Below, piece by piece: positions 1 to 5,231 of a stretch of 5,954 nt of DNA. The translations under genes and the position numbers were made by a program. How positions within the stretch are numbered: the first letter of the stretch is position 1; every line of letters starts with the position of its first letter. The stretch covers positions 1 through 5,954 of the forward strand of contig DBVU01000087.1 in NCBI GenBank assembly GCA_002308195.1, given 5' to 3'. Origin of the DNA: Bacteroidales bacterium UBA1256 (lineage in GTDB: Bacteria; Bacteroidota; Bacteroidia; Bacteroidales; Paludibacteraceae). Under the pieces are notes generated by a model. The model made no database searches. It saw nothing but the letters and a program-made list of their open reading frames with translations, and was not told the origin of the DNA.

Positions 1-20
1 TATACGCAAGCGCACGCGCG

Positions 21-45
21 TTTTTCTCACTTTTTTCACGTTTTT
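21..45. promoter_or_regulatory. Three T-tracts phased at 10 bp (possible bent DNA)
   Basis: Runs of T occupy 21-25, 31-36 and 41-45, so each run starts exactly 10 bp after the previous one, close to one helical turn. A/T-tracts in helical phase are known to curve DNA, and this block ends directly at the likely -33 element of the promoter at 46-77. A role as an UP-element-like or curvature activator is inference. The short GC-rich stretch before it (5-20) could instead be the end of a terminator for an upstream gene outside the window. Confidence 0.45.
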
Positions 46-77
46 CTTGCATATTCCAAAAATTATTATTAATTTTG
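46..77 (+). promoter_or_regulatory. Bacteroidota-type promoter of the secreted-protein gene
   Basis: TAATTTTG at 70-77 fits the Bacteroidota -7 consensus TAnnTTTG exactly. CTTG at 46-49 matches three of four bases of the -33 TTTG box, with a 20-nt spacer, which is the usual distance. Transcription would start near 82-86, giving a 5' UTR of about 170 nt before the ATG at 256. No better match lies closer to the gene. Confidence 0.6.
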
Positions 78-124
78 CCGCGATTTATGGGGTCTTGTGT
101 ATGCCTGTTAAAAACTGCACACTT

Positions 125-143
125 ATATATACTATGTATATAT
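125..143. repeat. Perfect AT-rich inverted repeat in the 5' UTR
   Basis: ATATATAC (125-132) and GTATATAT (136-143) are exact reverse complements separated by TAT. The element lies inside the inferred 5' UTR. It could be a weak RNA hairpin or a dimeric regulator site; alternating AT sequence also forms such palindromes by chance. Confidence 0.55.
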
Positions 144-152
144 CGCCTATTT

Positions 153-195
153 ATTACCGAGACATTACCGAGACATTTACCTGACATTATCGAGC
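153..195. repeat. Four tandem 11-bp units in the 5' UTR
   Basis: ATTACCGAGAC occurs twice back to back (153-163 and 164-174), followed by the diverged copies ATTTACCTGAC (175-185) and ATTATCGAGC (186-195). The 11-bp period is close to one helical turn, so a protein binding each unit would face the same side of the DNA. The block lies between the inferred transcription start and the ATG at 256. Function is unknown; slippage-generated repeats are the simple alternative. Confidence 0.8.
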
Positions 196-255
196 GCACT
201 ATCTGCAAGATAAAACTGAATAACAACTAATTTATTAACTAAAAATTTTGACTGT

Positions 256-3200
256 ATGAAGAAATTTTTCCTTTCTGTAGTTATCTGCCTGTTGGCAGTA
301 ACTAGCATGACTGCGAAAACTATTTCCATTCCTACTGACGCCAATTGCGCGGCCGCGGTTACTTCCGTCACACGCAGTATGGAACTCAAGGATGGAGACG
401 AAGTTTTTGTGGGCGAAAAGTTACACATTACGTACACGCTTCTCAACGCGCTGAATTACTATTTGACTGGCGATGCAGAAGTGGATGTCACGCTCGCTGA
501 GGAGGATTTTGTAAGCAACGTGTACACTGTTGTTTATCCTTGCAAGTTACTCCCTTTCCCTACCCTGACTATTAAGCCTGTAGATCAGGAAACTTTCTCT
601 TTCAAATGGACGAACTCTCAGCTGTTTGACACCATCCGTATCTGCGTGCAAGAGGAATCTATCACGAGCTTTGAGCCCGCAGAGCAGAAGGGATGGAAAG
701 ATGTATCTGGAGATTCTACCTATGTGGCTTATGGCTTGACTCCGGGCAAAACCTATGCGGTTGCAGTTAGGCTCCAAACAGCGGCCGGTGGATATCGTCT
801 CCTGTACCAAACCTTTATCAACGCTGCACTGCCTACGCGTTGTGGACTGGTCATTAAGATGAAAGATTCGTATGGAGACGGTTGGAATGGCGCTCAGTTG
901 ATCTTTAGAGAGAACGGAGAAGAGCAAATATTCGAAGTAATGCACGAAGATAGGAAAAATGAAGTTACGGCCAACTACTCCTCCAAGGGAGATATGCTTG
1001 AAATCTATTGGAAAAAAGGAGGCTATAACGAAGAATGTAGTTTCTCTGTCACGGATGCCTATGGCAATGTACTAATAGAAAAGAAATTAGGTGAATGCGC
1101 TAGTCTGTCCGATGGAGAACTGTTGTTCCAAAACATCATCTGCCAACCTAAATGCAAGCCGACGTTCTATTTCAATTCCTTCAAAAATGGCCAACTCCTT
1201 TGGCACGGTGAGGATGTTACCGGTTTCGACTTGGCTTTCTTACGCAAATCCAATCCTACGGACGAAGAAATAGAAGCCGCTATGATTCATATTGAGGCCG
1301 AGGAGGCACAAACAGACTTCGCCTACGAAGCCCAACAGGATTCGTCGGTGGCTGTTATTGCCTTCCTACGTGCATATTGCAGCAATGGAGAACATTCCGA
1401 TTGGATTCGCCAGGCTGCAACTTATACATACGAACCTTCGAAACCGGAGAATGAATTGGCCAAGCCAATCACACTCAACCATTATGAGAGAAACGACTTG
1501 ATTTCGGATGCAAATGTATGGTACAATACTCCGGCAACCGAGCGTCTCTTAACCCTGGAGGAACCAACATTCGTGCGTTTTGAGATGTACACAGAAGTGA
1601 GTGGTATGACTTCTTGGCTCTGGGATGTTGCCAATGATGACTGGAAAGATCTAAAATTGGATACCTCTCTGTATCTGGCGGCTGGTCAGTATGCCTATGA
1701 GGTTCGAGGTAGTTCAGTGGAATACGGAGAGTACGATGCATTCGTTTCACGTACAGACACCAACTCCAACATACTCAAACAACCGTTCGACTCTATCGCA
1801 CTGGGACAAACCAAAACAGGGTCTACCAAGGATATGCTCCGTATCGGAAAAAAGTCCTCCGGATATTATTCACAAAACTATCGCTTCATCTTGACCGATA
1901 CGACGGAAGTACATATCTCTTGTACCAACGGCAAAGATTCATACGTGGGTTTCGCTCTCTTCCAGGACGACTCTCAAATCGCTGGCGGATATGACGAAGT
2001 TTTCAAATTGCCGAATGATACGTTCTTGATACAGGTATGGGCTGACAGACCGGGAGAAAACTTTACGCTCAAAGTAGAGCAAAATAATCCGAAACAACTC
2101 AGCATTATCGATATCAAGCCTGACGTAGTTAAAGAAGGAACAATCGAAGCTAATGATTGGAATGGCTACGGTCGACCTATGAAAGTTTATCGCTATACTC
2201 CGTCTAACGATGAAATATTGTTGATTGGAATTGATACACTCGCAGGTAGCGCAGCACTCAAGGTAGCGTATGTACAAGTTGTAGAAGATAGCCTCTACGG
2301 ACATGGCATAGGAGGCGCATACTATTCCGAATCCCAATGTACTGTGTTAGAGGTGAAAAAAGACGTTCCTTATTACTTCTTGGTTTATGGTGGAATTGGC
2401 ACGCAATACAAACTCTCGCTCAAACGCAATGCGGCTAACTACGACAGTCCGAAAATCACGGGTACCATCCAAGTGAACAAGAAGTATACGGCCAACTATA
2501 CCTCGGCTGATCCTACTACCATTTGTTATGATTACGTGACGAAGACCAAGTTCTACAAAGTTCATTTGGAGAAGAATAAGTACTATTATGTCCTTGCAGA
2601 ATCTGATGATAATGTTTACAGTGAGTTCGCACTCTTCCACCCGGATTCAGCTACTGGATCGTTCTATGGTAACATATACAATGGTAACTATTCTACTACC
2701 TGGCATTCCGGTGAGGCAGCATATGTGGCGCCCTTCTATATAGATTCTACCGCAGACTACATATTCTTGGCCAATCTATACGAGGAGAAGAATTTTGAAC
2801 CGCGTAATCTCTCGTTTGAGATTGATGAACTAGTATCCTTCACCGACGCCGTTGACAATGCACCTGCTGTCAACACTCCAATCATCGAGCATAGTACGAT
2901 GGAAGGAAAAGTTAAAGTTGCGTATGATGATTCATACAAATTCTTCTCGTCCTCAGAAGAGGGGGTAGGAATTGCTTACAATGCGGTGGTTTACAATGTT
3001 ATCGTGAAGAAAAATAGAGATTTCACCGTTCGTTTTGGTGGTAATTTCGATGCCAAGATCTTCGTTTATGACAGCGAAAATATGACTTCGCCACTCACTG
3101 CGGATAACTTCAAGGATAACACCCAAGAAGCGCTGTATGTATCTTCAGCTTATTCCGCACCGCATATCTACACCGTAGTTTGTGCGTTCCGAGGACTCAT

Positions 3201-3660
3201 GCTTGACAACCCAATCTACGACTTGGAAATCCTGCAAGAAGGTGAGGAAGAAGCAGAACTCGTTGTAGTAACACCGGTGGCTGACCGCCGTTCGCTCAGT
3301 TGCAACGAGAATGATACATGGCGTGAAGTAAAGAACCGTCTCTCGAAAATTTACCTATTTGCTGTTGATAGCAAGAAGAACTATCTCTTCCCGATCGCTA
3401 ATGAGGAGCAAAACTGGGAAATTGACCTCGACGGTCAAATGGCGCATTACGAAGTCAACAACAACGACATGCACCCGGGTTACAAACTCGCTAATCCGGT
3501 TGAGTGGATTGACGTAGCACTCACCTTCGACAATGACATACCATTCGCAATCGATGAGGTGGAGGGTGGCATGGCTCCTATCAAGGTGATTCGTGATGGT
3601 AAGTTGTATATCATTACCCAATACGGCACATTCGATATCATGGGCCGCAAGGTTAAATAA
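256..3660 (+). CDS. Secreted multidomain surface protein with T9SS-like C-terminus
   Basis: The 1134-residue product starts with a signal peptide (lysines at 2-3, hydrophobic core about 5-16, cleavage near 20), which supports this ATG. Residues 22-98 are an unassigned beta-rich region. FN3-like modules lie at about 101-192 and 301-392. Between them, residues 198-295 carry DSYGDGWNG (204-212), an acidic, glycine-rich loop seen in Bacteroidota secreted proteins and probably calcium-binding. About five diverged beta-rich units follow (roughly 431-497, 508-608, 619-723, 737-857, 877-994), resembling pre-peptidase C-terminal (PPC) domains. The last 35 residues, with IRDGKLYII and a final MGRKVK, resemble the short tail of type IX secretion cargo. 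I see no catalytic motif, so an adhesin or structural role is inference. The gene has its own promoter and long 5' UTR, and nrnA follows after 3 nt. Confidence is high that it is an exported protein, low for its exact role. Confidence 0.9.
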   Translation: MKKFFLSVVICLLAVTSMTAKTISIPTDANCAAAVTSVTRSMELKDGDEVFVGEKLHITYTLLNALNYYLTGDAEVDVTLAEEDFVSNVYTVVYPCKLLPFPTLTIKPVDQETFSFKWTNSQLFDTIRICVQEESITSFEPAEQKGWKDVSGDSTYVAYGLTPGKTYAVAVRLQTAAGGYRLLYQTFINAALPTRCGLVIKMKDSYGDGWNGAQLIFRENGEEQIFEVMHEDRKNEVTANYSSKGDMLEIYWKKGGYNEECSFSVTDAYGNVLIEKKLGECASLSDGELLFQNIICQPKCKPTFYFNSFKNGQLLWHGEDVTGFDLAFLRKSNPTDEEIEAAMIHIEAEEAQTDFAYEAQQDSSVAVIAFLRAYCSNGEHSDWIRQAATYTYEPSKPENELAKPITLNHYERNDLISDANVWYNTPATERLLTLEEPTFVRFEMYTEVSGMTSWLWDVANDDWKDLKLDTSLYLAAGQYAYEVRGSSVEYGEYDAFVSRTDTNSNILKQPFDSIALGQTKTGSTKDMLRIGKKSSGYYSQNYRFILTDTTEVHISCTNGKDSYVGFALFQDDSQIAGGYDEVFKLPNDTFLIQVWADRPGENFTLKVEQNNPKQLSIIDIKPDVVKEGTIEANDWNGYGRPMKVYRYTPSNDEILLIGIDTLAGSAALKVAYVQVVEDSLYGHGIGGAYYSESQCTVLEVKKDVPYYFLVYGGIGTQYKLSLKRNAANYDSPKITGTIQVNKKYTANYTSADPTTICYDYVTKTKFYKVHLEKNKYYYVLAESDDNVYSEFALFHPDSATGSFYGNIYNGNYSTTWHSGEAAYVAPFYIDSTADYIFLANLYEEKNFEPRNLSFEIDELVSFTDAVDNAPAVNTPIIEHSTMEGKVKVAYDDSYKFFSSSEEGVGIAYNAVVYNVIVKKNRDFTVRFGGNFDAKIFVYDSENMTSPLTADNFKDNTQEALYVSSAYSAPHIYTVVCAFRGLMLDNPIYDLEILQEGEEEAELVVVTPVADRRSLSCNENDTWREVKNRLSKIYLFAVDSKKNYLFPIANEEQNWEIDLDGQMAHYEVNNNDMHPGYKLANPVEWIDVALTFDNDIPFAIDEVEGGMAPIKVIRDGKLYIITQYGTFDIMGRKVK

Positions 3661-3663
3661 TCT

Positions 3664-4719
3664 ATGACCAACCTGATTGATTCACAATTAGTGGAAAAGG
3701 CTAACCACTTGCTGGGCAATGCTCAGCAAGTGGTTATCTTCACCCACATGGCTCCTGATGGCGATGCTATGGGGTCGTCTCTCGCCATGTACCATTATCT
3801 GAGAAATCTCAAATCACCCATCACAAATGGCAAGTGTGTCACTGTAGTGACACCTAACGCTTTCCCGGATTTCTTGGCGTGGATTCCCGGCGCAGACCAA
3901 ATCAAAGTGTACGAACAGCAACCTGAGGAATGCAATCAGTTGCTAGACCAAGCCGATTTGGCCATCTGCCTTGATTTCAACGACCCTAAGCGCATCGGAC
4001 CTATCGGAGACAAACTCTTGCAAGTCGCTTGTCCGAAAGTGCTAATCGACCATCATCTCGATCCGTCCGATTTTGCCACAGTCACTATATCTCATCCGGA
4101 GAGTAGTTCCACTTGCGAATTGGTCTATAGGCTGTTCTATCAGATTGCAGAAGGCAAATGTCGGTTGACCAACGAGATTGCTACGGCTCTCTACACAGGT
4201 CTAATGACTGACACAGGCAATTTTGCTTACAATAGCAACAATCCCGACTTGTACGAGATAGTGGCCGATTTAATGCGTGCGGGAATTGTCAAGGATGCTA
4301 TCTACGACCGTGTTTTCAATCAGTATTCGGCCGATCGCATGCGATTGGTTGGATATTGCCTCTATCGAAAAATGCGTGTCTTCCCAGAGCATCATTTGGC
4401 CCTGATTACGCTTTCGATAGACGAACTCAAGCAGTTCAATTACAAGCAGGGCGATACCGAAGGTATCGTTAATATGCCTTTGCAGATGGGCGATATTTTC
4501 TATTCGGTGTTCATGCGCGAGCAAGAACCCAAACCGGGAACGACCAGAAATGTAGTTAAGGTTTCGTTCCGCAGTCAGGGAAATAGGCCCGTCAATATCA
4601 TGGCAGCCGAAGTATTCCGTGGAGGCGGACATATGAATGCCGCGGGAGGAGAATTCTACGGTCCAATCCAGTCTGCAGTACGCTTGTTCTTGAGCCAATA
4701 TGCAAAGTACTTGAAATAA
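3664..4719 (+). CDS. nrnA: NrnA-type DHH/DHHA1 oligoribonuclease / pAp phosphatase
   Basis: The 351-residue cytoplasmic protein has the usual length and all the family motifs. DHH domain: TH..PDGDA.GS at 27-38 (metal ligands H28, D32, D34), the aspartate of CLDFND (D104), the DHH triad at 129-131, and TDTGNF with D183. The DHHA1 domain at the C-terminus has GGGH..AAGG at 320-329, which binds substrate. The family degrades 2-5 nt RNAs left by RNA decay (including pGpG) and, in many members, dephosphorylates 3'-phosphoadenosine 5'-phosphate; which activity dominates here cannot be read from sequence. The ATG lies 3 nt after the stop of the secreted-protein gene, with AAGG about 11 nt upstream as a weak ribosome site, so translational coupling is likely. 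No separate promoter is visible. An AT-rich inverted repeat begins at its stop codon. Confidence 0.95.
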   Translation: MTNLIDSQLVEKANHLLGNAQQVVIFTHMAPDGDAMGSSLAMYHYLRNLKSPITNGKCVTVVTPNAFPDFLAWIPGADQIKVYEQQPEECNQLLDQADLAICLDFNDPKRIGPIGDKLLQVACPKVLIDHHLDPSDFATVTISHPESSSTCELVYRLFYQIAEGKCRLTNEIATALYTGLMTDTGNFAYNSNNPDLYEIVADLMRAGIVKDAIYDRVFNQYSADRMRLVGYCLYRKMRVFPEHHLALITLSIDELKQFNYKQGDTEGIVNMPLQMGDIFYSVFMREQEPKPGTTRNVVKVSFRSQGNRPVNIMAAEVFRGGGHMNAAGGEFYGPIQSAVRLFLSQYAKYLK

Positions 4720-4749
4720 AATATTTTGCATTTTTTTGCAAAAATATTT
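4719..4749 (+). terminator. AT-rich hairpin after nrnA, possible weak terminator
   Basis: The arms AAATATTTTGCA (4719-4730) and TGCAAAAATATTT (4737-4749) are complementary apart from one extra A, around a loop of six T. The position right at the nrnA stop fits a terminator, but the stem has few GC pairs and no T-run follows, so efficiency is doubtful. The 3' arm runs into the -33 box of the tRNA promoter. Confidence 0.35.
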
Positions 4750-4778
4750 GGCAGTTTCAAAAAAAAGCAGTACTTTTG
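4747..4778 (+). promoter_or_regulatory. Near-consensus Bacteroidota promoter of tRNA-Gln
   Basis: TTTG at 4747-4750 and TACTTTTG at 4771-4778 match both Bacteroidota promoter boxes exactly, with a 20-nt A-rich spacer. Transcription should start near 4783-4787, leaving a leader of about 35 nt before the mature tRNA at 4821. This is the strongest promoter in the window, as expected for a stable RNA. Confidence 0.87.
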
Positions 4779-4804
4779 CACCCGCTTTTGAAAAACAAAG
4801 CATC

Positions 4805-4818
4805 TCACCCTCGGGTGA
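4805..4818 (+). other. Small hairpin in the pre-tRNA leader
   Basis: TCACC (4805-4809) pairs with GGTGA (4814-4818) around the loop CTCG, ending 2 nt before the mature 5' end of tRNA-Gln. It would sit in the precursor next to the RNase P cut. A role in processing is inference; a stem this short can arise by chance. Confidence 0.35.
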
Positions 4819-4820
4819 AT

Positions 4821-4891
4821 TGCTCAATGGTGTAATGGTAGCACTACAGATTCTGGTTCTGTCTGTCTGGGTTCGAGTCCTGGTTGAGCAA
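4821..4891 (+). tRNA. tRNA-Gln, anticodon CTG
   Basis: A full cloverleaf can be drawn. Acceptor TGCTCAA (4821-4827) pairs with TTGAGCA (4884-4890), and A4891 is the discriminator. The D arm is GTGT/GCAC (4830-4844) with GG in the loop. The anticodon arm is ACAGA/TCTGT (4846-4862) with loop TTCTGGT, so the anticodon CTG (4853-4855) reads the glutamine codon CAG. The variable loop has four bases. The T arm is CTGGG/CCTGG (4867-4883) with loop TTCGAGT. CCA is not encoded and must be added afterwards. The gene is a single unit with its own promoter upstream and a terminator 9 nt downstream. Its 3' end is part of the 63-bp repeat found again at 5062-5124. Confidence 0.96.
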
Positions 4892-4937
4892 CAAAAAAAG
4901 AGCGATTACCTTTCGGTAGTCGCTTTTTTTGCTTATA
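4875..4937 (+). repeat. 63-bp direct repeat, copy 1 (tRNA 3' end plus terminator)
   Basis: This stretch runs from the T loop of tRNA-Gln through its terminator. It matches 5062-5124 without gaps at 58 of 63 positions. The differences are G/A in the T stem, T/C in the terminator loop, T/C in the T-run and two bases just after it. The terminator stem is identical in both copies. Confidence 0.92.
4901..4930 (+). terminator. Rho-independent terminator of tRNA-Gln
   Basis: AGCGATTACC (4901-4910) pairs with GGTAGTCGCT (4915-4924), ten pairs including one G-T wobble, around the loop TTTC, and is followed by six more T. Seven A precede the stem at 4893-4899, so the same hairpin could also act on the minus strand. 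Confidence 0.9.
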
Positions 4938-4940
4938 TCA

Positions 4941-5068
4941 AGGACGAGAACCCACCTTTTGGGGCCCCCGAGGATTTCTAATCCTTGGGGAGAGCGCAGC
5001 TCTTCCGAGTACTTACTATCTAAACGTAGTTTAGGTACATGTACGAGGATGATGCAAGCGAGAGTCCT
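4941..5068 (+). ncRNA. Candidate structured RNA between the two repeat copies
   Basis: Three hairpins abut with no linker: H1 at 4966-4990 (ten pairs, loop TTCTA), H2 at 4991-5003 (AGAGC/GCTCT, loop GCA), and H3 at 5004-5049 (two stacked stems). AGGAC (4941-4945) can pair with GTCCT (5064-5068) and close the whole as a branched fold, although that stem has only five pairs. I do not recognise it as a known RNA class. It has no promoter of its own that I can see and would be made only by read-through of the first terminator, then stopped by the second. Alternatives are a decayed tRNA duplicate or inserted DNA with chance pairing. Confidence is low. Confidence 0.25.
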
Positions 5069-5124
5069 AGTTGAGCAACAAAAAAAGAGCGATTACCTCT
5101 CGGTAGTCGCTTCTTTTTGTTATA
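5062..5124 (+). repeat. 63-bp direct repeat, copy 2 (orphan tRNA 3' end plus terminator)
   Basis: This is the second copy of 4875-4937 (58/63 identical), displaced by 187 bp. It carries the last part of tRNA-Gln (half the T arm and the 3' acceptor strand TTGAGCA) and the terminator. The 5' acceptor TGCTCAA, D arm and anticodon arm are missing upstream: 5008-5061 does not align with 4821-4874. It therefore cannot give a tRNA. The pattern is what integration at, or partial duplication of, a tRNA gene leaves behind. Confidence 0.92.
5088..5118. terminator. Second copy of the terminator, likely bidirectional
   Basis: AGCGATTACC (5088-5097) pairs with GGTAGTCGCT (5102-5111) around the loop TCTC. 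T-rich sequence follows on the plus strand (5112-5118), and seven A precede the stem (5080-5086), giving a T-run on the minus strand. It is the only good terminator downstream of the convergent cation exporter gene ending at 5232. The 107 nt in between (5125-5231) show no gene and only a weak stem at 5144-5158. Confidence 0.8.
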
Positions 5125-5231
5125 GGTCATATCCAATTGGTCGGAACTGCTCCAGTTCTTCGCTATACACGTCTGATATTAATGCTCGATACTAAAATAT
5201 CTGGATTTTGCGGTAGGTAGTCCATGTGTTG

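Noticed and set aside
1..25. GC-rich stretch followed by T5 as a terminator of an upstream gene
   Set aside because: The possible stem is three to four pairs of simple GC alternation, and the upstream gene is not in view.
101..184. A 27-codon frame in the 5' UTR starting at ATG 101, with a GGGG stretch upstream, as a possible leader peptide
   Set aside because: It runs through the AT palindrome and the tandem repeats. It has no runs of one amino acid and no attenuator-like hairpin pair after it, and short open frames are expected by chance.
5000..5060. Integron attC-like site (CTAAAC and GTTTAG arms)
   Set aside because: In attC the AAC/GTT cores lie at the outer ends of the palindrome; here they flank the loop. 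No integrase or cassette gene is present.
5008..5068. A second complete tRNA-Gln before the orphan 3' end
   Set aside because: No 5' acceptor strand, D arm or matching anticodon arm can be found at the required distance.
4736..5195. Two overlapping plus-strand open frames sharing the peptide VLVEQQKKSDYLSVVA
   Set aside because: The shared peptide is the translation of the repeated tRNA 3' end and terminator. The frames cross the tRNA and both terminators, so they are not genes.
5125..5231. Promoter, terminator or small gene between the second terminator and the cation exporter
   Set aside because: Only a five-pair stem at 5144-5158 without a T-run was seen, and no promoter boxes or coding frame with a credible start.
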